From Brachypterus glaber (taxonomy: Eukaryota; Arthropoda; Insecta; Coleoptera; Kateretidae), in NCBI GenBank assembly GCA_958510825.1, contig OY294050.1, positions 5,309,340 through 5,373,339 of the forward strand: a DNA stretch of 64,000 nt, given 5' to 3'. The notes beneath the pieces were generated by a model, which saw only the letters and a list, made by a program, of their open reading frames with translations, did not search any database and was not told where the DNA came from. Positions 12,361-23,686 of the stretch are shown one piece after another. Position 1 is the first letter of the stretch; every line of letters begins with the position of its first letter. Both the position numbers and the translations under genes were made by a program.

Positions 12361-12735
12361 TAACTGTACAATAAAAAACCATCTTAATATTTTTAATTAT
12401 AACAGAATTTTCGGATCATAATATCACACATACATACATATTTTTTATTCGATAGGACCCTTAATTGGGTCATTGTTGCTTCGGGTGGAAACTTGCCCCA
12501 GTGTCCCCTATCACGTGTGACAGAATACCCGGTGTTGAATTACACGTTAGTACATGGTAATTAACGTTGTATGATAGTTGATGAAATTAAATGCCGCTTT
12601 TAAATCATTGCATGGATTCCCATGGGTGCGATATTGCCACAAGATGGCCTTTGTCATGATCAGTTTCGGCGTAAACTCAGTTATGACAGTTATCAACGTT
12701 GAAAATAAACACAGAAACATAGGCTTACGGTCCGT

Positions 12736-12762
12736 AATTATTCCGTAAGTTACGGAATAATT
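12736..12762. repeat. 27-bp perfect palindrome
   Basis: AATTATTCCGTAA pairs with TTACGGAATAATT around a single central base. Function unknown. It lies in unassigned DNA within the T composite. Confidence 0.6.
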
Positions 12763-13189
12763 TTGCCGAATTATGAGGGAAATTTTTATAAATCGAAACA
12801 TTTGACGACTAATTTGTTACCCACAACTATACATATTAACTATACATACGTATATATATCGGTGTTTTTCAAAGAAAAAAACGACATTCGATTTTTATCT
12901 TTTAAGAATACGAAAGTTTTTAATTTTTATTTATCGATAACTTTTTTCCCACCTTACTCGTTTAAATGGAATCATTAAAAAAAAACAAGATAAAAAGAAA
13001 TAAAAATGTAAATATTTAAAACCTCGCCTCAACGCTAGAGTCGACGCGGCGCCTATGCGAGTACTGTAAATTCGCCGACTACTGGTCATGACCTAGTGTC
13101 ACTATAGTGACTTCTTTTTGCTTTCCCATTTTGAAAATTTTCAAAATTTTGCTTATTTTTGCGTTTTATGACGTTTTATGTCGATATAA

Positions 13190-14347
13190 TTCAATTTCGA
13201 GCAAAAAAAAAATTGTCGGTCGCTTTGTCCGGGAAATCTTTTCAACACGATAACTTACGAATGCTTTAAGCTAGACTTGAAATTTGGCATACATGTGTCT
13301 TACCAAAAGTTCTCGCTCGGGATTGTTTTTGGTAAACATTGGGGTGCGGTAAGGGGGAAAATTACATTTTTTTACAAAAAAAGTTGTTATATAGTATAGA
13401 TAATAAAATTTTTCTAACTCCACCCCCGAGGTGGTGAGATGTAACTATTTTTAAATATATTCGTCGAAATTGGCATATAGGGGTTTTTGGGGTTGACGAA
13501 TCTGAATCTGACAATAAAATTTTTCTAATTTCACCCCCTGAGAGATGGGGGTGGTTTTCGTGAAAATTGGTATATTGGGGTTTTTGAGTTTGCTAAAAGT
13601 AAATCTGATAATAAAAAAACTCCATCCCCTGAGGGGCGGGGGTAGTTTTCGTAAAAATTTGTATATTTAGCTTTTTGAGGTTGCTGAAAGTGAATCTAAT
13701 TAAAAAATTCTAAATCCACCCCCTGAGGGGCGGGGGGTAGATTTCTTGAAAAGTTATATATTGAGGTTTTTAAATCCATTTCGAACAAAAAAAAATGTCG
13801 GTCTGTCCGGGAAATCTTTTCAACACGATAACTTACGAATGCTTTAAGCTAGACTTGAAATTTGGCATACAGGTGTCTTACCAAAAGTTCTCGCTCGGGA
13901 TTGTTTTTGGTAAACATTGGGGTGCGGTAAGGGGGAAAATTACATTTTTTTACAAAAAAAGTTGTTATATAGTATAGATAATAAAATTTTTCTAACTCCA
14001 CCCCCGAGGTGGTGAGATGTAACTATTTTTAAATATATTCGTCGAAATTGGCATATAGGGGTTTTTGGGGTTGACGAATCTGAATCTGACAATAAAATTT
14101 TTCTAATTTCACCCCCTGAGAGGTGGGGGTGGTTTTCGTGAAAATTGGTATATTGGGGTTTTTGAGTTTGCTAAAAGTAAATCTGATAATAAAAAAACTC
14201 CATCCCCTGAGGAGCGGGGGTAGTTTTCGTAAAAATTTGTATATTTAGCTTTTTGAGGTTGCTGAAAGTGAATCTAATTAAAAAATTCTAAATCCACCCC
14301 CTGAGGGGCGGGGGGTAGATTTCTTGAAAAGTTATATATTGAGGTTT
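13190..14347. repeat. Tandem duplication, period about 578 bp
   Basis: The block from the 'gtccgggaaatctt' segment to 'gttatatattgaggttttt' occurs twice in direct tandem with very few differences (for example 'ctaactccacccccgaggtg' at 13414 and 13992). It lies inside family T and looks like a recent unequal exchange. Confidence 0.85.
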
Positions 14348-14533
14348 TTGAGGGTGCTAAACTAAATCTTAAAATACACTTTTTCTAAATCCACCCCCTC
14401 CTAAGGGGCCAGGGGTAGTTTTCGTAAAAATTGGTATATTGGACTTTTTAAGGTTACTGAAATTGAATCTGATAATAAAAATCCATTTCACGCGCGGAGG
14501 TGAAAAATGGGAAAGCTCTTTTACTGGGCAGTG

Positions 14534-16698
14534 TATTATTTACTGTTTCTCCTGAAAAGCACAACTAGAGAAAACTACGTAAATGAAACTATATTTTTCA
14601 TTTTCCAAATAAAAACGAACAAACCTAATCTAAACAAACATTGAAAAGTTAATTAAAAACACCGAAATTGGCTAGTTTTATTTAAAATAATCCTTATTTT
14701 CCCCTTATTTTAAAACCCATTTTTACTTTCCCCATCGTAGTTTTAATTTATGGCGCTAACTCTAGAACGCTTTAAACTAAATACTTATTTGGACCATTAG
14801 TTTCCCTGTCAAAGGTTTGTAGGAATGTTTTTAGTAAAAGTCGGGGTGGAGTAAGGGGTAGCAGAGGATAAAATTCCTACTTTTTAAAAATAAAATTTAG
14901 GGGAAAGTGTGATTTTGTCGGTTGCAGCTTTTCCTTGCAAAGTTCTTTGTTTTCTTAAGGAAAAGCAAAGCAATTTCCTTCGAAATATTTCAAAATTATC
15001 TATAGTTTAATTTTATGTACCCTTTATTATAATCTTCGCACCTTAACTGGAAGAATACTAAAAATTAGACTTTATGAAAAAATTTTATTACTGAATTTAA
15101 AAAAGTCTGTCTCTCAGTCCGCCTATGTGTCACATTTTTTTAAGCAGGATAACTCAAAAACGAAATGTTCGATCGACATAAAAATTTCAGAAAAAAATCA
15201 AGTTGCACGAGAGGGAGAATTGTTTTTGAAAAAAAATCCATTAAAAAATTAAAAAAGTTATAGAAGGTACAACTTTTCAACACAACAAATATAAAAGATA
15301 AAGTCCAAATTTTTGGAAGTATACGAGAGAAAACTCAATATACTATCCACTGTACAGTGGGCTTTTTTCCAATTTTATTTAAATTATTAGGTTTCAATGA
15401 CCTTTTTGCATACTTAAAACCACCTTATCTTTAATTTATTTTAATTTAAGAAATCACTAGGGCTAATATAAGACATTTCCTATACCTGGACAATAAAATT
15501 CAATTCACGAAATTCTGACGACCCTGAAATGAATATTTTAACTAAAATGGATATAAAACTGTATTTTTAACTTTCATATCAGCTTTGTCATATAAAGCGT
15601 TTTAAGTTTAGTCCTTAATTAATTTTTTTTAGCTTTTTTACTATCATATTCAAAATCAGCGGTATCAAAAATACTCGTATGCAAACATTTAGATTTTCCT
15701 CCATCTTTTTTTACTCAGCCCACTGGAATAGTATATTCTATAACTAGTATGGAATAGACAATATTCCGCGCGAGCGGAAAGTTTGTCATACGAGCCGGTA
15801 GGCGAGTATGACGGTCCCGCGAGCGCGGAATGACTATTCCATACGTGTTGTAAACTATACTTTTTCTTAGACTGCAAATATGAAACACTGTATGGCTTTA
15901 AACTGCTTTAAATGCAACAAAACACATATTTTTAAATAAAGCAATTAATGTTATTTAATAATTTTATCAAATCAGTACTTTTATTTATTTTTAGCACATA
16001 TTTACAAATTATAATGCAAAAATTGAAGGTTATGTCAGATTGTTGTGACATATATTAGGTTTAAATATTTAACAATAGATGGAGCAGTTTTAATTTTTTG
16101 AACTAAATTGATAAAAAACTGGTCAAATAATAAGAAAAACTAATAAACTTTATGTAATTTTAACGCAAATCTTTAAATTGAATTAAATTATTCAATATTT
16201 CATGGTAAAATTTATATATTTTTGCTAATTTTGCTACAGTTTTATTTACCTTTATAAACAAAAGATGGCACTACATGTGCTCATTCTAACACGATACGAA
16301 ATATTCATACCGTATCTAGAGCTAGAATGGATGCATTCTGTGTTTGAAAAGTGTGTGTATTTGCTTACATTCTAAAGCAGTCGTAGAAAAAGATAGTATA
16401 GTATAGAGTGCGAAGCATTTCATATTTTCGACCTTGTTTTCTAATATAATCTTTTAAAATATTACGAAATAATATTATTCCAAAAGTAATGTTTATTTTG
16501 CTAAAGTGACACACTTAAACGAAATGACTCGTTATGAGTAACTTATCATTCTAATCCGCGAGTAAATAACTGCTATACTGAAAACTGAAACAACTGAAAA
16601 AACAAGCCTTGAATTTTAAACGGATCATTTAAACTTTAAATTTTAAAGCCTGATAAGTTCAGAAGAAATTATGTGTAACTCCTAACCCACAATTAGGC
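14534..16698. other. Intergenic, repeat fragments and one hairpin
   Basis: No gene seen. It holds decayed copies of the 'ataactcaaaaacg' core around 14750 and 15140. At 15720-15850 is a hairpin with arms 'gtatggaatagacaatattc' and its inverse and a GC-rich centre. Around 16270-16400 is an unassigned segment. Confidence 0.45.
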
Positions 16699-17110
16699 TT
16701 AAATGGCGATTTCTCCCATTAGATTAGACAGGGACAAAAGTTCTACCCAAAAAGGATAGAAGACATACACACACTCCCACTTCCACCCAACCAAACAAAT
16801 TCTGTATTTGTTCTTTGTTGAACAAATACAATATTTACTTGGCCGGGCGAAAAGTGTAACTATTATTTTTATTAAAGAAATTACTGGCGCCATCTAAATT
16901 TTAGTAGAATTATCTTATTCTACAGATTCACATTAGCTATGTTCGTTCGTGCCGCTTAGTGCTACACTTTCCGGCCAACCAAATAAATACTGTATTTGTT
17001 GTATGAAAAACAAATACAGTATTTATTTGGTTGGCTGGAAAGTGTAGCACAAATGAGATAGAGATAGGGTAGACGTCTTTTGTTTCATAATTCTAGTTGT
17101 AGAGATCTCC
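16699..17110. mobile_element. Repeat family U, copy 1
   Basis: About 410 bp nearly identical, in inverted orientation, to 61409-61815. It contains two internal hairpins built on 'ccaaccaaataaatactgta' / 'tacagtatttatttggttgg' separated by a short loop. No transposase. The high identity suggests recent activity. Confidence 0.8.
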
Positions 17111-17974
17111 ATTAAGTCTCTTAACAAGCTGTGCTGATATATCGTCAGGTTAGGTTACAAAGTTGTATGTGCAATAGGGTGCCCAGCACCGACGGAATTG
17201 TTTGCCCCCCCCCCTTAAAATTAATCCTTTAGGTGAAAAAACAACCCAAAATATTAGGAGGTTGCGCCCGGCGCTTTTTTAAAATAGAAAATCATGTGAA
17301 AGGTTTTTATTTTTTTAAGGATATCAAAACATTGATATTGGACATTAAATGTCCAATTTCATAAATTTTATGAAACGAAAAATGGATAATAAGGGAATAT
17401 TCTCAATTTGTATGCCCCTCTACACAAATAAAACCGCTTTTTTTATGGGGTAAAAATGCTAATTGACACGTGGTTAATAAAGGATAGAAAAAAATGCAAT
17501 TTTTTCCAAAGAGTTCTTTTTTTTCAAGGGTATTCTTCAATATGTGCGAATTCAGGAATTACATTTACTTTTTTGAAAAAAAAAGTACAGGGTGTCCAAA
17601 AAATAAATATATCAATAAAAGCTAAAAAATGCATCAAATTGCAATAAAAATATCAATTTTGTAGCAAATAAAAACTAAATGTTTTCAAAATGTGTTATAC
17701 TATGTAATGAAACACATCAAATAAGATTATTTTTCAAAAAAAAGTGAAGAGCGCAAAACCTTAATTTATTTTTAAAAATCTGAAAAAAAAACCGCAACAC
17801 CCAGTTATATAAATAAACACATTTCAAAGGAATTTGTAATTATTATACTTTTTTGCCAAATATCATCTCTTTTATCGAAATAAAGTGATTTTTTTGACAT
17901 TTTAAGAAATTTGTGATTTTTTTTTTGGACAAATTGTTCTTTTTCTCAAAAAAATATATATGGGGCGTTAGGTA
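17111..17974. other. Intergenic, no gene seen
   Basis: AT-rich. Includes a C-run near 17209 and a 'tacagggtgtccaaaaaa' MITE-type end near 17586. Short frames here are not convincing. Confidence 0.4.
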
Positions 17975-18330
17975 CCTATGTCTAAAAAAGTTATTTATGG
18001 TACTAGTGGGTAAAGTAAGATATTGCCTATGAGAAAATTAACCTGCGAGGCGTAAGCCAAGCAGGTTAATTTTCGAGAGGGCAATATCGGTTTACCCATG
18101 AGTGCCATACAAGGTTTTATCCAATAAATAGCTTAGGAATTCATATTTTTATTAAAAAAATTTAATGAAATTTACAAGAAAATAATTTGACAAGTGACAG
18201 TTGAGTGGGTAAAATAAATAATTATTCACTCAATAAAGTAAAAGCCACGCGGGGGTTATTATTGAGTTTATCTATTTAAAATAAAGCTGGTAATTGTCTT
18301 ATTATCTGTATGTATTGGATAAAAGCCATT
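17975..18330. mobile_element. Repeat family V, copy 1
   Basis: About 350 bp nearly identical to 44985-45320, with a 5'-shortened copy at 55035-55297. It has an internal hairpin 'attaacctgcgaggcg...gcaggttaat', and 'ttttatccaata' recurs inverted as 'tattggataaaa' near the end. No coding capacity. Confidence 0.85.
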
Positions 18331-19339
18331 TTTTATGTATAAGGGAACGTTCAAGTATTACGTAACGCAAAATGTACCAAAATTCATACACTTCATACCT
18401 CGGTTCTCGCGTTATTATAGATTATAGAGATTTCATATTTTGACTACCCCCGTTATAACGGATGAACGGAATTGGATAAAACTTTTTGCAACTTAAATAG
18501 GGCATTCATGAGGTGGCCCTGTTTTAATCTGACGCACGGATAATACCGGGTAAGCCGGATAACTTGATCAAGGGACTAAAAATCTTTTAAATGCTGCTAA
18601 ACTGGATTTTGTGGACTTTTATTAAAATACCAAGAGAAAATAATAAAATTTGTGATTATACCATAAGGCGTTATTTGATTATTACTTAACGCCTAAAGAG
18701 TTTCTTTGGTATTTCTTTTAAAATAGGGTTGGTTGAACTTTTGGGCGCTGAAATATAAATATTACTAGATTCATTTAAATTTAAAAATTTATCTTGGTGC
18801 GTTGTGACGTTATTAGCTTGCCGAGATGGAACGACAACTATAATTTAGCTTATATAAAGTTTCAAATCTACAAGTTCTGTGTCTCTAAAAAATCACAACA
18901 AAAAATTGTTAATTTTTTTTTTGAATAAATAAGTAAATAAAAACGCTAGGTAAATAAATTCAGTTTTTAAATAAAATATTTAAGTAAAAATATTGTTAAT
19001 TTTCTTTGTTTCGCTTATTTGAAATAAAATATTTGACAAATAATGAACAATTTTAATTAAACTGAAATAAGTTATATGTATATCCGAAATGGCGATTTTT
19101 TTAATTAACTTTAAAGTTTCGCCTAGTTTACCCTACAGGGGAAAAACATGCATATACAGTGTGTATTTACCACATCTTAAAATCAAACCCGGGTTTTGAT
19201 ACCCACTTTTCGAGTTTTTGTAGCAGCTAAAAAGGACACCCTAAAAACTCGTTGATTTTAATCAAAAAATTAATTTTCTAAGGTTTTTTTTCTGGCTTTT
19301 TAATAAAAAAAGCATCTCCGACTTTTCTGTCCGGTGAAA
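18331..19339. other. Intergenic, no gene seen
   Basis: Contains one W-family MITE end at 18352 ('gttcaagtattacgtaacgc') and otherwise AT-rich unassigned sequence. Confidence 0.4.
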
Positions 19340-19347
19340 ACTCTACT

Positions 19348-19696
19348 CAGTGCCGCAGCGAAAAAGATTTTGTGGGGGGTGGGGGAGAAGGTCAAAAATT
19401 ACAACTTTTTTACTTTTTTTAGCCTAAAAATACAACTTATTTCCCCTCGAGAAAAAAGCTTTGCCCGTGAGTTTTTACCCGTGACCAAAATTTTTATGAC
19501 CAAAAAAAAATCCTCACCTTTTAAGCTTTTCGTGAAATATACTACTTTTGTATTTTAAATCCCTGCAATATACGACTTTTGTCTGATTTATTCTTTGTAA
19601 AATATGCAAATTTTGTATTTTGAATCCAATGAAATATACAACTTTTCAGGAGGGGTGGGGAGACGCTCCCCTCCCTCCCCCATAGCTACGGCCCTG
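19348..19696. mobile_element. hAT-type MITE, copy 2
   Basis: Ends CAGTGCCGCAGC and GCTACGGCCCTG are flanked by exact 8-bp duplications ACTCTACT at 19340-19347 and 19697-19704. The interior resembles the inverse of 4673-4997. No transposase. Confidence 0.85.
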
Positions 19697-19805
19697 ACTC
19701 TACTCAGTGGTTCGAAAACTGTGTTTTTAGCAAAATTTTACCTATCTTAACATTTATTTAAGACTTAACTAAACCAAGTCTTTTCTTATCATTAATTAAT
19801 TAAAA

Positions 19806-20085
19806 TTACATTTTACATTTTGTTTAACCCCGTACTATTCTACTTAATTAAGCATCCCCTAAGTCCAGGACTTGTGTGGGCTAGTAGTAGAGGGAACCAC
19901 CGGCTCTAATTGACTTTCAAACCAATTTATAGGGAGTGTCCGCTTCACTTACGCTTTCGCCAAATTTCAATTATTAATTAACTGATAAAGGCAAATCGGC
20001 GCCGGTGAGAATCGAACTTGCGCTATTTTGGGTAGTAAACTCGTCAAGTACGTCGCGGTAGTCCACTACACCAATCCTCCAATGA
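19806..20085 (-). mobile_element. tRNA-derived SINE-1, copy B
   Basis: Best-preserved copy. On the minus strand it starts near 20085 with GGAGGATTGGTGTAGTGG (A-box-like TGGTGTAGTGG), continues to a B-box-like AAGTTCGATTCTCACC around 20005-20020, then the shared body and a tail 'aaatgtaaaatgtaat'. The spacing of the two boxes fits an RNA polymerase III promoter derived from a tRNA. Confidence 0.8.
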
Positions 20086-21001
20086 ATAAATAAGAAAATT
20101 AATTAACTTAAATATGAAAGGCTAATATTTAATATAAAACTTATCCTACGTAACACCGTAGGTAGTTAAAAAGTGATGTTAACGTTAAAGTCAACTGAGG
20201 ATGAAAAGCAAATAGCACCATTACAAATTTCAACAATTGCATATACCACTTTATTAGCTTTTGGTAGCCTTTAATTATAATAATTATAACCAGGTATAAT
20301 ACGTCGTATTCAAAGCATAGATAAATATTATTTATTCGTAATATAATATAGAAACGGACACCGGATAACATAATTAAATTTAATTAAATGAAGTGTTTGG
20401 GTAAAAGACAGTATACCTCGCTCTCATGAACGTTCAGCTTGAGTGCGCATTACACCACCCTGCCCCATCTTAGGGAGGTAAATTCTTTGTTACTATTTTT
20501 GATTGTTATTAAAATGCCGACACGATAACTCAAAAAGACTAACGCAATCGACTTGAAATTTTCAGTAAAAATCAATCTAGGTAAGGACATGAAGCCCAGG
20601 GGCGGATTTAGGGGGGCCATGCCCCCCATTCCCCCCAGAGAAATATATTAGAATGTTATGGGGGCTAAATATTTTGTAAAAATATCGAAAAGAAAATAGT
20701 GGATGAAAATCTCCGATTTTTAATGAAAAATTACTTTCATAAAAATCATTGGTACCAAATTAAAAAAAATCCCCCAAAAACAAAATAGTTATAATTGCTT
20801 CAAGTCTCATATAAATACCGTGCCGAACACTTTTTAATGCAAAACTGGCATTAGAGATGAGTAAAATGCAAGAAAGCTGTGTGCGTTTTACTGGCCACCG
20901 AGCTGTTGTACGTAGCAATCACATGGGCTTGTCGCGCACAACTCTAACAGAGGCGTGGCTCCAAACGAAGAGTATTTTCTTTTCAAACTGTTCGGCACTT
21001 T
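20086..21001. other. Intergenic, hAT-like end and core fragments
   Basis: No gene. CAGGGGCGGATTTAGG at 20597 looks like another hAT-type terminus with a C/G-rich start. Its partner end was not found. A 'cgataactcaaaaa' core fragment lies near 20522. Confidence 0.45.
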
Positions 21002-22675
21002 ATAGATAGATAGATAGATAGATAGATTCTTTATTGTCTTTAAGCTATTATAAAAATAGATAGACTCGTCACATAGGTAGTATATATACTATATATACAT
21101 ATAAATAAATAATACAAAAAAAAGCAGGTAAAAAACATAAATAGAAAAAATACATAAACACTAAAAAAGAAACAAAAACATGAATTAAAAGTAACATAAA
21201 TAATATAACACGAATAAAAAAATGAATATTTATAACTCAAACAAGGGTAGCTACATGCTCCTCAAATTCACCTAATGAATAAAATGTATTCGAGGTCAGC
21301 AATTTTTTTACCACCATTTTAAACAGGTTTAGTGATTTAGCATCTTTAACATAACTGGGCAATTTGTTATAGTAACTAAGAGCTGCGTAATGAGGTGACT
21401 TTTTGTACATACACAACTTGAATCTTTTCAGTCTAAACAGGTGTCGATCACTTGTAGGATAATCATGTAAGTCACCATTGGTTAAAAAAGCAGATTTATT
21501 TTGAAAGACAAAGACAAATAATTTATACAAATATATTGACGTTACAGTTAAAATACAATTATTTTTAAAAACTTCTCGACAAGAATCCCTAAACCCTAAA
21601 TTAAAAATTATTCTAATCAGTCTTTTTTGCAGTACAAGTACTCTATCAATATCACAGGATTGTCCCCACACTATAATATTGTAGGATATTATAGAGTGAA
21701 CATTGGCATAATATACACTTAACAACGTTTTACGGTCCAATGAATTTTTAAGCCTATTAATTAAAAAAACTTGTCTATTAAGTCTAGAACAAATACTGTC
21801 TATGTGATGGGACCAAGTGAAATGTTTATCAATGACTATACCAAGGAAATTTGTTTTATTTTGAGGAACAAACACAGTATTGTTTATGCTAAAGCTGGAA
21901 TTAGAAAACACTTTTCGGTGATGTCCGAACTCAATAAAAACCGTTTTATCATGATTTAAAATCAACTTATTTTTATAACACCAATCATTAAACGCCTTGA
22001 TAACTAAATTAACTTTTTTAATTAAGTTTTCTTTATTTAAATCTATAATTACAATTGTGGTGTCATCCGCGTACATAAAAATCTTGCCATCTAAAATAAA
22101 ATAAGGAAGGTCGTTAACAAATAGTAGGAAACGCAACGGGCCTAAAATACTTCCTTGAGGTGTCCCTTTAGAAGAACCAAATTTTTTGGAAAAAATATTT
22201 TTAATCTTAACCCTAAAAGACCTATTTGTTAAAAATGAATACAGCCACCTATTTATGTGTCCACGAATTCCATTGTTGGAAAGCTTAGACTTAAGAAAAT
22301 TAGGATCAACTGTGTCAAAAGCCCTGCTTAAATCAAAACTAATAACCATAACATAGTTGCCGCTATCAATAGCCTCGTATACGAACTGAACGAGATTAAT
22401 GGATGCAGTTTCGGTGGAACGACCCTCCCTAAAACCATGCTGACAGGCGTCGAGAATGTTATTAGCTTTAATAAAATCTATTAACTGATTATAAACAATT
22501 TTTTCAAAAATTTTAGACATTACACTAAGTAAGGAAATTGGTCTGTAATTAGCAGGATTGGTTGGGTCGTTTTTTTTGTGTATAAGGGTTATAGCACTAG
22601 CTTTAAGAGCTTCGGGAAATTCACCTGATCTGACAGACAAGTTAATCAAATCCGCTAAAGGCATAATCGCACTGT
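21002..22675 (-). mobile_element. Non-LTR retrotransposon, 5'-truncated
   Basis: Minus-strand element. It encodes the reverse transcriptase in 21237-22778, about 235 bp of 3' UTR with AATAAA (21032-21037 on the complement), and ends in a (TCTA)n tail at 21002-21027. The homologous part starts near 22673; upstream residues of the frame look unrelated, and the endonuclease domain and any ORF1 are absent, as expected for incomplete target-primed reverse transcription. A simple-repeat tail instead of poly(A) suits several CR1/I/jockey-group lineages, but the clade is not assigned. Confidence 0.85.
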
Positions 22676-22778
22676 ATACCGAAAATTCCTTGCAGTGTAA
22701 TTTCAATGTACACAATACCAATACAAATACCATGTAATAAAGTATATTAAATACAAATAATATCAGTGCATAATTCAT
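21237..22778 (-). CDS. Reverse transcriptase (non-LTR), partial polyprotein
   Basis: Open frame of 513 residues with the ordered motifs of a retrotransposon reverse transcriptase: NYRPISLLSVMSKIFEKI (about 77-94), HGFREGRSTETA (about 114-125), catalytic FDLSRAFD with Asp149, GTPQGSILGP (205-214), and YADD at 236-239 supplying the other two catalytic aspartates, then FLGIVID in the thumb. The C-terminal region carries NKLPSYVKDAKSLNLFK, usual at the end of such ORFs. The first 35 or so residues look like flanking DNA read through the truncation point, so the ATG is not authentic. The polymerase core has no stop or frameshift, which suggests a young insertion. The protein would copy element RNA into DNA at a nicked target, but without its endonuclease this copy is unlikely to move alone. 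Confidence 0.85.
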   Translation of the reverse strand: MNYALILFVFNILYYMVFVLVLCTLKLHCKEFSVYSAIMPLADLINLSVRSGEFPEALKASAITLIHKKNDPTNPANYRPISLLSVMSKIFEKIVYNQLIDFIKANNILDACQHGFREGRSTETASINLVQFVYEAIDSGNYVMVISFDLSRAFDTVDPNFLKSKLSNNGIRGHINRWLYSFLTNRSFRVKIKNIFSKKFGSSKGTPQGSILGPLRFLLFVNDLPYFILDGKIFMYADDTTIVIIDLNKENLIKKVNLVIKAFNDWCYKNKLILNHDKTVFIEFGHHRKVFSNSSFSINNTVFVPQNKTNFLGIVIDKHFTWSHHIDSICSRLNRQVFLINRLKNSLDRKTLLSVYYANVHSIISYNIIVWGQSCDIDRVLVLQKRLIRIIFNLGFRDSCREVFKNNCILTVTSIYLYKLFVFVFQNKSAFLTNGDLHDYPTSDRHLFRLKRFKLCMYKKSPHYAALSYYNKLPSYVKDAKSLNLFKMVVKKLLTSNTFYSLGEFEEHVATLV

Positions 22779-22790
22779 ATTATTTTTAAT

Positions 22791-23672
22791 TTATTAAATG
22801 TTGTTAAATGTGAAATAATTATTGAAACTCCATCCCAAACATTTTCTATTAACTAAAATTATTAATAAACATTTTTAAATATGTTAAATTTTTTAATCAA
22901 ATTGGTTATAGCTTTTAGGCCCATTTTAAAATGACACAACCGAAAAACCAAAGAAAAAAATACGAAACGGTTACCTTTTCTAGACGGATGGACAAATAGG
23001 GAAGTTTATAAAATAAGATATCAAACTTCAATTTTTCTGTATTTTGGAACATATCCTTTTGTTTTTTCTTTGTAGCTTTATCGGATTGGTTTTCTGGCCG
23101 CACCATTATCAGAAATTTATTAAAATAAAAATTAATTGAAATTAATTTTACCTATGATTGAAATTTTACTAGTGTCAAAATTTGACATCTAATTAAATAT
23201 GTAAAAATATATCAAAATTTATTAAAATGCCTATATCTCGGAAACTAATAGTCCTACGATAAAAATGATTACACATGTTTTTGTAGGGAATTAAACATTA
23301 TTTTCAATTATGCAAAAAAAATGTCCCACTATAAATAATAAGTGAGATATCGCTAAAAATTATAGTTTTTGTTCATTTTGCCCCCCTTGCCCTATGCTAA
23401 TGCTAACCATATTTGATGTGACATCGTTTGGTGAAAGAATTTTTCACATCGGACATTACTTTCACAAAAGTTATAAGGTTTACATACAGACAGACAGATA
23501 TTTTTTCAACACCCACTTTTTTCACATTTGGTTTGGATTTTCTCGACGTTTCATGACATTCTCAATCCGAAAATGCTAAAAAAATTGTTTGGACTTTTCG
23601 GTCGATTTTTATAACGGGTGTTTCCAACCGTAAAAATCAGTCTTTTTTCTGTTTACCAATTTTTTTTTTCAG
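22791..23672. other. Upstream region of FMRFa
   Basis: AT-rich. It presumably contains non-coding first exon(s) and promoter of FMRFa, because the coding exon has its own 3' splice site at 23672. I could not place a transcription start. A degenerate 'cacatcggacattactttca' / 'acagacagacag' core-like fragment lies around 23440-23500. Confidence 0.35.
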
Positions 23673-23686
23673 AACATTTCTTCAAC

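Larger units (their letters stand above)
10354..14533. mobile_element. Composite bounded by inverted CACTGCCC ends (family T)
   Basis: CACTGCCCAGTAAAA at 10354 and its inverse ending at 14533 are both flanked by TA. The homology continues inward ('ctttcccatttt', 'ctccgcgcg', 'ttatcagattca' words). The interior is a patchwork: a family P fragment (about 10790-11035), a reverse-transcriptase fragment (11352-11514), an inverted T segment (12050-12360) and a tandemly duplicated T segment (13190-14347). It may be one large element with insertions or two separate T copies facing each other. Related T sequence fills M6 intron 4 and 63505-64000. Confidence 0.5.

Noticed and set aside
12059..13977. 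Frames with similar product in opposite orientations (12059-12382 minus and 13795-13977 plus)
   Set aside because: They share sequence because both lie in family T repeats. The similarity is from the repeat, not from a gene family.
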